Below, piece by piece: positions 17,087 through 25,008 of a DNA stretch of 64,000 nt. The notes under the pieces are model-generated. The model was not told the origin of the DNA. It saw only the letters and a list, made by a program, of their open reading frames with translations, and made no database searches. Numbering within the stretch: position 1 is the first letter of the stretch; each line of letters opens with the position of its first letter. Origin of the DNA: CAZUAQ01 sp964618455 (GTDB lineage Bacteria > Planctomycetota > Phycisphaerae > UBA1845 > PWPN01); assembly GCA_964618455.1 (NCBI GenBank), contig CAZUAQ010000013.1:1-64000 (forward strand). The letters are read 5' to 3'. A program made the translations under genes and the position numbers.

Positions 17087-18685
17087 ATGAGGCAAGCGAT
17101 GGCGGGAGCGTGGTGGTTGGCGGGCTGGGCCGGCGTGATGCTGGTGGCGGTCGTGCTGCTGGCGGTGATCGTGACGCCGCTGGTCGGCGTGGGGATCGCG
17201 GTCTTCGACGACGACGCCATCGCCACGGACGTCATCCAGCCTCCGGCGTGGGGGACGCTGCTGGCGCGGAGCGTCGTGCTGGCGGGACTGGCCGGGCTGC
17301 TGGCGGTGGTGCTGGGCATCGCTCCCGGGTGGTGGCTGGCGACGAGTCGGCCCGCATGGCGCCCGGTCTGGCTGGGCCTGATCCTCACGCCGCTGCTGCT
17401 TCCGCCACAAGTGTACGCGTACGCGTGGAGCCTGGCGGAAGGCGCCCTGGCCACCGGCGGGGGGAGTGGATTCTCGCCGTGGGAGCGACTGCTGCGCGCG
17501 GGGTGGATCTCGGCGGCGTGGTTGTGGCCGGTGCCCGCCTTGCTGATCGCGCAGGGATGGCGGGCGACGGGCCGAAGCGTACTGACCACGGCGCTGCTGG
17601 ACACCTCGGCGGGGTGGGCGTTCGTTCGCGCCGTGCTGCCGAGTCTACGGCCCTTCCTGCTGGCGGGGTTCTGCGTGGTCTTCGCGGTGGCGATGCTGGA
17701 GTACCCGATCCCGCACTTCTCGCTGGCCCGGGTGTACGCGACGGAATTGATGCTGCTGGCGACGGTGAACGTGCCGTTCGGGCAGATCATCCGCTGGGCG
17801 CTGCCGGGGATGATCGCGGTGTTCGCCATGTTCATGGTGGCGGCGTGGATCCTGCGATCAACCGACCTGTGGGGCGAGACGGGCGAAGAGAGCGAGATGC
17901 GGATCGTGTCGCGCTGGAGCCGGTCCGGGGCGTGGAGCCTGCGCCTCGTGGCGGTGGGCGTCTGGTTGATCGCGATCGGCGTACCGCTGGTGATGATGCT
18001 GCGCAGGTACCGGCGGCCGGATGTGTGGACGGCGGCGTTCTCGACCTTTCGCGAGGAATGGCTTGCGTCGCTGATGGCGGCGGGGCTCGCCGGTGTGCTG
18101 GCGATTGTCATGGCGGGGGGAACGGTGCTGCTGATGCGGGCGTCGTCCGCGCGCTGGGTACGCTGGCTCGCACGGAAGGGCGTGTGGGGCATGGCGTTGA
18201 CCGCTTTGCTTCCGCCGGTGGTGCTGGGTATCGGCTTCGTGAAGGTGGTCAACAGCTCGGAGGTCTCGCGGTACCTGTATCAGTCCACGCTCGTGGTGTG
18301 GTCGGCGGGGCTGGCCGCGCGCTACGGGGCGCTGGTGGTGGTGATTCTGTTGCTGGCATGGGGCCGTCACGCGCGCGAGGAGATCGAACAGGCGTCGGTG
18401 GACGGGGCGAACGCGTTTCGCGTGATGGGGCACATCCTGCTGCCGCGTATGGTGCGTCCGCTGGCGGCGGCGGGGCTGGTCGTGGCATTGCTGGCGATGT
18501 TCGAGGTCGCCATCACGCAGTTGGTGGGCCCGCTCGTCTTTCCAAGCATGGCGGTGACGCTGTTGAGCCAGATGCACTATGGCGGTGACGACGTGGTGAT
18601 TGCGACGTGTCTGGTTATCATGGGGGCAGGGCTGGTGCTCGTACAGATCTGCGGGTGGTTGTGGCCTCGGGGGGATCAGGCCTGA
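17087..18685 (+). CDS. ABC transporter permease, iron(III)-type, two fused permease domains
   Basis: A 532-residue, about 12-helix inner-membrane permease of the FbpB/ThiP type with two BPD_transp_1 halves. The EAA loop that docks the ATPase is visible in the second half (EEIEQASVDGANAFRVMGHILLPRM, about 425-450), and a weaker version in the first (SVLTTALLDTSAGWAFVRAVLPSL, about 164-187). Start chosen at 17087, because an in-frame stop lies just upstream; 17099 is an alternative. No ATPase or periplasmic binding protein gene is in the window, so partners must be encoded elsewhere. Another frame over the same DNA is also open but gives an Arg/Gly-rich product with no family pattern. It ends 72 bp before the NHL lipoprotein start. 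Confidence 0.85.
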   Translation: MRQAMAGAWWLAGWAGVMLVAVVLLAVIVTPLVGVGIAVFDDDAIATDVIQPPAWGTLLARSVVLAGLAGLLAVVLGIAPGWWLATSRPAWRPVWLGLILTPLLLPPQVYAYAWSLAEGALATGGGSGFSPWERLLRAGWISAAWLWPVPALLIAQGWRATGRSVLTTALLDTSAGWAFVRAVLPSLRPFLLAGFCVVFAVAMLEYPIPHFSLARVYATELMLLATVNVPFGQIIRWALPGMIAVFAMFMVAAWILRSTDLWGETGEESEMRIVSRWSRSGAWSLRLVAVGVWLIAIGVPLVMMLRRYRRPDVWTAAFSTFREEWLASLMAAGLAGVLAIVMAGGTVLLMRASSARWVRWLARKGVWGMALTALLPPVVLGIGFVKVVNSSEVSRYLYQSTLVVWSAGLAARYGALVVVILLLAWGRHAREEIEQASVDGANAFRVMGHILLPRMVRPLAAAGLVVALLAMFEVAITQLVGPLVFPSMAVTLLSQMHYGGDDVVIATCLVIMGAGLVLVQICGWLWPRGDQA

Positions 18686-18757
18686 AGGTCTATCGAATTC
18701 ATGAAGCAGCACGAACGATCATGCCGGCATCCTGTCCGTAGAATCACCGGGAGCGTG

Positions 18758-19663
18758 ATGCGCGCGTTCGCGCTGGGCCTGCCGGTCATGCTGCTCATGG
18801 CGGGGTGCCGCTCGGGCGAACCGCCGGAAGAGCCGGACGCCGTCTTCGGCGAGCACGGCCTCGGCCCGGGGCAGTTCAGCAAGCCGCGGGCGATCACGGT
18901 GGCCGACGACGGCAGCGTTTTCGTGGTGGACATGACGGCGCGGATCCAGCGTTTCAGTGCGACGGGGGAGTTTGAGACGTCGTGGCAGATGGAGAACTGG
19001 GAAGCGGGCAAGCCGACGGGGATCGACATGGATTCGAACGGGCGGGTGCTCATTTCCGACACGCACTATCACCGGGTGGTGATCTTCGACCGCGAGGGTA
19101 AGGAACTGGCCCACTTCGGCAAGAAGGGGGAGGGCGCGGGCGAGTTCGGGTTGACCTCCGCGGTGGCCGTGAGCCCCGATGGGCGTTATTTTGTAAGTGA
19201 ATACGGAGGCAACGATCGGATCAGTGTGTTCTCTCCCGAGTTTGACTTCGAGTTCTCGTTCGGTGGACTGGACGACGGCGAGGCGAGCCTGCAGCGTCCG
19301 CAGGCGATGCTGTTCGACGAAGAGGGGATGCTGTGGGTGGCGGACGCGGTCAATCACCGGGTATGCCGGTTCAGCCCGAAGGGCGAGTTGGTGTTCGCCT
19401 TCGGCAAGATGGGCGACGCGCCGGGGATGTTGAAGTACCCGTATGACATCGAGCTGACGCCGGAGGGGCATCTGATCGTCTGTGAATACGGCAACAACCG
19501 GTTGCAGTGGTTCACGAAAGAGGGCAAGAGTATACGAACGTGGGGGCATGTCGGGCACAAGCCGGGTGAGTTGGCCCAGCCGTGGGGTGTGGCGATGGGG
19601 CCGGACGGCCGGGTGTACGTGGTGGACGCGCTGAACCACCGGATCCAGATGTTCAGGATGTGA
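18758..19663 (+). CDS. NHL-repeat beta-propeller lipoprotein
   Basis: A 301-residue secreted lipoprotein. MRAFALGLPVMLLMAGC is a lipoprotein signal with lipobox LMAGC. About six NHL-type repeats follow, each with GxxPGxFxxP, AVxxDG and VxDxxNHRIQxF-like segments, ending in YVVDALNHRIQMFRM. Such propellers usually serve as binding or sensing scaffolds rather than enzymes. The start at 18758 was preferred because GGGAG precedes it by 4 bp and gives a compact signal; an in-frame ATG at 18701 would add 19 residues. The stop is 6 bp before the VWA gene, so it is probably the first gene of the VWA/MoxR cluster. Confidence 0.85.
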   Translation: MRAFALGLPVMLLMAGCRSGEPPEEPDAVFGEHGLGPGQFSKPRAITVADDGSVFVVDMTARIQRFSATGEFETSWQMENWEAGKPTGIDMDSNGRVLISDTHYHRVVIFDREGKELAHFGKKGEGAGEFGLTSAVAVSPDGRYFVSEYGGNDRISVFSPEFDFEFSFGGLDDGEASLQRPQAMLFDEEGMLWVADAVNHRVCRFSPKGELVFAFGKMGDAPGMLKYPYDIELTPEGHLIVCEYGNNRLQWFTKEGKSIRTWGHVGHKPGELAQPWGVAMGPDGRVYVVDALNHRIQMFRM

Positions 19664-19669
19664 GGCATC

Positions 19670-22600
19670 ATGCTGGGGCTGAATCTGCCAGTATCCTTCG
19701 ATGAACCGGCGTGGCTGTGGCTGCTGCTGGCGGTGCCGGTGATCGTGGCGGTATCGCTGCGGACGCTAGTGGCGCTGGAGCCGTCGCGCCGCGCGGCGGT
19801 GATCGTGCTGCGCTGCCTGGTGGTGATCGCGCTGACGCTTGCCCTGGCGGAGATTCACTACGTCCGCCGCAGCCACAACGTGGCGGTGATGGTGGTCATC
19901 GACCGGTCGAAGTCGATTCCGGACGGCCTGCGCGGGGACGCGAAGAACTTCATGGGGCAATTGGTCAAGGCGCGCGAGCACAACGAGGATCGCATCGGGC
20001 TGATCGGCTTCGACGGGCGGGCGGACATCGACATGATTCCGAGCCGGCCGGGCGTGAACTTCGAGCAGGTGCCGTTCGGGTTGTCGATGGAGCCGGACCG
20101 GACGGACATCGCGGCGGGGATACGGCTGGCGATGGCGGCGTTTCCGGAAGGGTACGCGCGGCGGATCGTCGTGCTGACCGACGGGAATGAGAACATCGGC
20201 AACGTGAAGGAGGAGATCGAATCGGCCCGAGCAAACGACGTGTCCGTGGATGTCGTTCCGCTCCAGTACCAGCACACCAACGAGATTCTGTTCGACCGGA
20301 TCGTGCTGCCGTCGCAGGCGAGCCGGGACACGAAAGTGCCGGTGCGCATGGTGGTCAAGAGCATGCGGCCGACGAAGGCACGGTTGCGCGTCCGCCACAA
20401 CGGGCGGGAACTGCTCTCGGGCGATGACGAGAACATCATCGAACTGTCCGGCGGAATGAAGCCGGACCGTTTCGACATTTCGCAGTACCTGCCGACCGGG
20501 GGCGTGCATCGCTTCGAAGCGGAGATCGAGCCGCTCACGCCGGGCGCCGACGCCATCGTCGAGAACAACCGGGCGACGGGTTTCACGTTCGTGGACGAGC
20601 AGGGCCGCGTGCTGATTCTCTCGCCGCAGGGCTCGGCGGAGGATCGCGTGCTGCTCGAGGCGCTGCAGCGCGAGAAGCTCGAAGCCGAATGGTACAACGT
20701 GGATCAGATCACGATTGACGCGCTGAAGCTCCAGGAATACAGCGTGGTGATCCTGTCGAATCTTGCCGCCGATCAGTTTACGCAGGAGCAGCACAAAGGC
20801 ATTGCCAGCTACGTGCGCGACTTCGGCGGCGGCTTGATCATGACCGGCGGCACGGACAGCTTCGGCGCCGGCGGATGGATCGGCACGCCGGTGGAAGAGA
20901 TCAGCCCGGTCAGCTTCGAGATCAAGCACAAGAAAGTGATCCCCAAGGGCGCGCTGGTGATCGTGATGCACAGTTGCGAGATTCCGCGCGGCAACTACTG
21001 GGGCGAGCAGGTGGCGATCGCCGCCGTGAAGGCGATCAGCTCGCTCGATTACCTCGGGGTGATCTGCTACTCGTACAGCAAGGGCGGGCCGAATTGGGAC
21101 GTGCCGCTCGCGCAGGCCACGAACAAGCCGGCGGTGATCAACGCGATTCAGAACATGCAGATCGGCGACATGCCCGACTTCGCCTCGACCATGAGCACCG
21201 CCGTCAAGGACATCATGGCGTTGCCCGGTGTAGCGCAGCGTCACATGATCATCATCAGCGACGGGGATCCGCAGCCGCCGAGCAAGGCAACGCTCGACCT
21301 GATGGTCAAGAACGAGATCACGTGTTCGACGGTCGGCATCGGCTACGGCTCGCACGTGATGGAAGCGCCGCTCCGTCGCATCGCGAACGTGACGAAAGGA
21401 CGGTTCTACCCGGTGCGGAATCCGCGCCAGTTGCCGCAGATCTTCATGAAAGAGGCGAAGGTGGTGAAGCGGCCTCTGCTGGTGGACGAGCAGTTTCAAC
21501 CGCTTATCAGTTGGGCCGCCGCGCCGACGCTGGCCGGCCTCGGCGGCGACGTGCCGCCGCTCGGGGGACTGGTCCTGACCTCACCGAAGACCGATGCCAT
21601 GATTCCCATCATCCGCAAGAGCACGGACGGCGATGACCCGGTGCTGGCACATTGGAACGTGGAGATGGGCAAGATGGTCGTATTCACCAGCGGGATGTGG
21701 GATTCGTGGGGAGCGGACTGGGCCAACTGGCCGTCGTTCGGCAAGTTCTGGGCGCAGCTCGTGCGCTGGACGATGCGGCAGGGCGAGGCCGCCAACTTCG
21801 ACGTCATCACGCGGCTCGACGGCAACAAGGGCAAGATCTACATCGAGGCGCTGAACAAGGACGAGGGGTACCTGAACTTCCTGCGGTTCGACGGGCGTGT
21901 GCTGGATCCGTCGATGGAGCAGCACCCGATCTACCTGACGCAGACCGGTCCGGGCCAGTACGAGGCCGAGTTCGACGTGAAGGACGCGGGGAACTATCTC
22001 GTGAACCTGCGTTACAACACGCCGGACGGCGGCACGGGCATGCTGCGCACGGGGTTGAGCATGCCGTACTCGCCGGAGTTCCGCGATCTGGACACGAACT
22101 TCACGCTGCTCAGCCAGGCATCGGACCGCACCGGTGGCCGCATGCTCGATCTGCAGGCGAAGGCGGAAAAGATCTTCGACAAGACGAACCTTCCGCCGCA
22201 CGTGTCGCGCCAGCCGATCTGGAAAGACGTGGTGATGTGGATCCTGCTGCCGCTCTTCCTGCTGGACGTGGCCAGCCGCCGGTTGGCGTCGGTGGTGGCG
22301 ATGTCGATCTTCGTGGAGGCGGCGGTGCTGGTCGTCGGCTGGGCACTGATGCTTCGGAGTGATGCCCCGTGGTGGGGCTACCTCGGCGTGCTGTTCCTGG
22401 CGGAGCTGGTAGGCTGGACGATCCGGTTCCGCTCGATCGTTCCGACGCTGCAGTGGTTCACGTATGGCGTGCGCGCGTCGGCCCGTGCGGAGCGGGCCAG
22501 CGCCGAGTCGCTGTCGCACCTGCGCGGCGTGCGCGACAAGGTTCGCGACGAGATCGCCACGGGCGAGCGCGAGGAGCGCAAGGACGAGCATCGCATCCCG

Positions 22601-22843
22601 ACGAAGGCGGACCAGGCTCCGGCGGCGGATCCGAAGCGGCGTTTCGATGCCGGCGATGCCGGTGACGAGGCGGTAGGGGACCTGACCGAGTCACTCGGTG
22701 GCGCGAAAGCGGATGCCCCGCGTCCGAAGCAGCAGCGCACGTACAAGTCGGATGAACCTTCGGAAGACATGACCTCGCGGCTGCTGCGGGCGAAGAAGCG
22801 GGCGCGGGAAGATCTGAACAAGAAGGATGAGGATGCGGATTGA
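19670..22843 (+). CDS. membrane VWA/glutamine amidotransferase-like protein
   Basis: A 1057-residue membrane protein. Two N-terminal helices (about 15-65) precede a VWA domain with an intact MIDAS start, DRSKS (about 79-83), and the later TDGNEN. A glutamine amidotransferase-like segment (about 310-410, with VVILSNLAADQFTQEQHKGI and GGGLIMTGG) leads to a second VWA-like domain in which the MIDAS position reads HSCEI, so the metal-binding Asp is missing there. Two further helices lie near 845-900. The C-terminal 150 residues are charged and probably cytoplasmic. The family accompanies MoxR ATPases in planctomycetes; a role in protein complex assembly or surface stress is inferred. The catalytic Cys/His of amidotransferases are not evident. 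Confidence 0.8.
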   Translation: MLGLNLPVSFDEPAWLWLLLAVPVIVAVSLRTLVALEPSRRAAVIVLRCLVVIALTLALAEIHYVRRSHNVAVMVVIDRSKSIPDGLRGDAKNFMGQLVKAREHNEDRIGLIGFDGRADIDMIPSRPGVNFEQVPFGLSMEPDRTDIAAGIRLAMAAFPEGYARRIVVLTDGNENIGNVKEEIESARANDVSVDVVPLQYQHTNEILFDRIVLPSQASRDTKVPVRMVVKSMRPTKARLRVRHNGRELLSGDDENIIELSGGMKPDRFDISQYLPTGGVHRFEAEIEPLTPGADAIVENNRATGFTFVDEQGRVLILSPQGSAEDRVLLEALQREKLEAEWYNVDQITIDALKLQEYSVVILSNLAADQFTQEQHKGIASYVRDFGGGLIMTGGTDSFGAGGWIGTPVEEISPVSFEIKHKKVIPKGALVIVMHSCEIPRGNYWGEQVAIAAVKAISSLDYLGVICYSYSKGGPNWDVPLAQATNKPAVINAIQNMQIGDMPDFASTMSTAVKDIMALPGVAQRHMIIISDGDPQPPSKATLDLMVKNEITCSTVGIGYGSHVMEAPLRRIANVTKGRFYPVRNPRQLPQIFMKEAKVVKRPLLVDEQFQPLISWAAAPTLAGLGGDVPPLGGLVLTSPKTDAMIPIIRKSTDGDDPVLAHWNVEMGKMVVFTSGMWDSWGADWANWPSFGKFWAQLVRWTMRQGEAANFDVITRLDGNKGKIYIEALNKDEGYLNFLRFDGRVLDPSMEQHPIYLTQTGPGQYEAEFDVKDAGNYLVNLRYNTPDGGTGMLRTGLSMPYSPEFRDLDTNFTLLSQASDRTGGRMLDLQAKAEKIFDKTNLPPHVSRQPIWKDVVMWILLPLFLLDVASRRLASVVAMSIFVEAAVLVVGWALMLRSDAPWWGYLGVLFLAELVGWTIRFRSIVPTLQWFTYGVRASARAERASAESLSHLRGVRDKVRDEIATGEREERKDEHRIPTKADQAPAADPKRRFDAGDAGDEAVGDLTESLGGAKADAPRPKQQRTYKSDEPSEDMTSRLLRAKKRAREDLNKKDEDAD

Positions 22844-22924
22844 TTGTGACTGAAGTTCGAAGTCCGAATGACGAAACCCTGGGGGCGAACGCAAGGCCCC
22901 GTTTGCGAATTGAGGAGAAGTCTG

Positions 22925-23944
22925 ATGGCCGATGCTATTGATCCGCGGGTCGAGAAGGCAACGCAGGAATTCTGTCACAAGTTCAAGCGGCTGCGCGAAG
23001 AGGTCGGCAAGGCCATCGTGGGTCACGAGCAGATCGTGGATGGCGTGCTGATGTGTCTCTTCGTCGGCGGCCACGCGCTGCTCGAGGGTGTGCCGGGGCT
23101 GGGCAAGACGTACCTGATCCGCACGTTGTCGCAGGCGCTCAGCCTGGACTTCTCGCGTATCCAGTTCACACCCGACCTGATGCCTGCGGACATCATCGGC
23201 ACGAACATCATCGTCGAGGATCCCGAGACGGGCCGCCGGGATTTCCGGTTCCAGCAGGGTCCGCTGTTCGCCCAGATGGTGCTGGCCGATGAGATCAACC
23301 GGGCGACGCCCAAGACGCAGAGCGCGTTGCTGGAGGCGATGCAGGAGCACTCGGTGACGGTGGGCGGGCACGGCTACAAGCTGGAAGAGCCGTTCTTCGT
23401 GATGGCGACGCAGAACCCGATCGAGCAGGAAGGCACGTATCCGTTGCCCGAGGCGCAGCTCGATCGCTTCCTGTTCAAGCTGGTGGTGCTGTCGTCCAGC
23501 CGCGAGGACCTGATCGAGATACTGAATCGCACGACGACGGGCCACAAGCCGCAAATCGAGCCGGTCATGACCCAGGAGGAGATCATCGGCTCGCAGCGGC
23601 TGGTGCAACGCGTGGTGATGGCGCCGCACGTGCAGGATTACGCCGTGCGGCTGATCCTGGCGACGCACCCGGGCAGCGAGTTCGCCACGGACATGACGAA
23701 CCAGTACGTGCGTTGGGGTTCGAGTCCACGCGGGGCGCAGGCGGTGACGCTGGCCGCCAAGGTGCAGGCGCTGCTGGACGGGCGGTTCAACGTGAGCTTC
23801 GAGGATGTGATGAAGGTCGCCACGCCGGCGTTGCGTCACCGGATGCTGCTGAACTTCGAGGGCGAGGCGGAAGGGCTGAGCACGGACCAGATCGTGGCGG
23901 AGATTATGCAGCGCACACCGCAGGTCGTCGAAGCGGCGGCGTGA
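22925..23944 (+). CDS. moxR: MoxR-family AAA+ ATPase
   Basis: A 339-residue cytoplasmic AAA+ ATPase, thought to act as a chaperone that matures partner complexes together with VWA proteins. Walker A GVPGLGKTYL, Walker B LADEINRATPKTQSALLEAMQE, sensor 1 MATQNPIEQEGTYPLPEAQLDRF and a C-terminal lid domain are all visible. The start at 22925 follows GAGGAG by about 8 bp; the frame is open upstream but without a fitting signal. The gene lies between the two VWA-type membrane proteins and just before the DUF58 gene, the usual MoxR neighbourhood. Confidence 0.93.
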   Translation: MADAIDPRVEKATQEFCHKFKRLREEVGKAIVGHEQIVDGVLMCLFVGGHALLEGVPGLGKTYLIRTLSQALSLDFSRIQFTPDLMPADIIGTNIIVEDPETGRRDFRFQQGPLFAQMVLADEINRATPKTQSALLEAMQEHSVTVGGHGYKLEEPFFVMATQNPIEQEGTYPLPEAQLDRFLFKLVVLSSSREDLIEILNRTTTGHKPQIEPVMTQEEIIGSQRLVQRVVMAPHVQDYAVRLILATHPGSEFATDMTNQYVRWGSSPRGAQAVTLAAKVQALLDGRFNVSFEDVMKVATPALRHRMLLNFEGEAEGLSTDQIVAEIMQRTPQVVEAAA

Positions 23945-24040
23945 GTTTAGGCGAGAAATTAATCTCCAAGGCGACGATCGTCTGAATCATTGAGAACATT
24001 AGGGAGCTTTGGGGTTGTAGAACTCTTAGCGCAGGCGCAT

Positions 24041-24095
24041 GCGGTCAGCTCCGTCAGGAGCGAAAGCGGTTAGCCAGGGGCGCGAGCCTCTGGGG
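24041..24095. repeat. two adjacent hairpins upstream of the DUF58 gene
   Basis: Hairpin one is GCTCC-GTCA-GGAGC (24048-24061). Hairpin two pairs CCAGGGGC (24074-24081) with GCCTCTGG (24086-24093) around GCGA, with one G:T. They fill most of the 167-bp gap between moxR and the DUF58 gene. They may be an intergenic repeat family or an RNA processing site; no second copy was found in this window. Confidence 0.5.
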
Positions 24096-24111
24096 AGTTG
24101 AAGGGTTTTTC

Positions 24112-25008
24112 ATGCCGGACATGAAAACATACAACGAGTTGCTCGCGCCGGAGTTCATGTCTCGGCTGGAACGGCTGGACATCGTGTCGCGGAAGATCTT
24201 CGCCGGGCGGATGAAGGGCGAACGCCGCTCGAAGCGCAAGGGCCAGTCGGTGGAGTTCGCCGACTACCGCAATTATGTGACCGGCGATGACCTGCGTTTT
24301 CTCGACTGGAACATCTACGGGCGTCTCGAGCGGCTGTTCATCAAGCTGTTTTTCGAGGAAGAGGATCTGCACGTCAGCGTGCTCGTCGACGCCAGCAAAT
24401 CCATGGACTTCGGCAACCCCGCCAAGGCGCTCTATGCCAAGCAGGTGGCGGCAGCCATCGGCTACATCGGGCTGGTGAACTACAACCGGGTGACGATCAG
24501 CGCGTTCAACGACGAGTACGCCTCCGAGCAGGCAGGGATGCGCGGCCGGCGGATGGTGCGGCAGATGCTGGATTTCCTCACGCGGCTCGAGTTCGAGGGC
24601 ACTGGCCAGCTCGCCACGGCGTGCCGCAATTTCTCGATCCGCCATCCGCAGCGCGGCGTGGTCATCCTGCTCAGCGACTTCATGGACAAGGGCGGCTATG
24701 AGGCGGGCATGCGTTACCTCATCGGCCGCAAGTATGACCTCTACGCCATCCAGTTGCTCTGCCCGGAGGAGATCGATCCGAAGCTGACCGGCGATCTCCG
24801 CCTGCGCGACATGGAAGATGACGACATCGCCGAAGTCACCATCAGCCGCGCGCTGATCAACCGCTACAAGAACAACCTGCAGGTCTACTGCAACCAGCTT
24901 CAGCAGTTCTGCTCGCGCCGTGACGTGACGTACATGTTCACGAGCACGGAAGTGCCGTTCGACCAGCTCGTGCTGACCTACCTGCGCCAGAGGGGGCTGC
25001 TGCGATGA
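24112..25008 (+). CDS. DUF58 domain protein
   Basis: A 298-residue DUF58 protein, a VWA-related family found with MoxR. The family core is clear: RRSKRKGQSVEFADYRNYVTGDDLRFLDWN (about 40-69), then IKLFFEEEDLHVSVLVDASKSMDFG, where DASKS is a MIDAS-like DxSxS. No membrane helix is visible, so it is probably cytoplasmic or peripheral. Its stop overlaps the BatA-like gene by 4 bp (ATGA, 25005-25008), showing tight coupling. The start at 24112 or 24121 cannot be distinguished. Confidence 0.9.
   Translation: MPDMKTYNELLAPEFMSRLERLDIVSRKIFAGRMKGERRSKRKGQSVEFADYRNYVTGDDLRFLDWNIYGRLERLFIKLFFEEEDLHVSVLVDASKSMDFGNPAKALYAKQVAAAIGYIGLVNYNRVTISAFNDEYASEQAGMRGRRMVRQMLDFLTRLEFEGTGQLATACRNFSIRHPQRGVVILLSDFMDKGGYEAGMRYLIGRKYDLYAIQLLCPEEIDPKLTGDLRLRDMEDDDIAEVTISRALINRYKNNLQVYCNQLQQFCSRRDVTYMFTSTEVPFDQLVLTYLRQRGLLR

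Noticed and set aside
16978..18588. Alternative plus-strand frame over the ABC permease
   Set aside because: Its translation is Gly/Arg/Ala-rich without helices, while the frame starting at 17087 gives a 12-helix permease with EAA loops.
23717..23732. tRNA-like GGTTCGAGTCC segment
   Set aside because: It lies inside the moxR coding sequence and no acceptor or anticodon stems can be formed around it.
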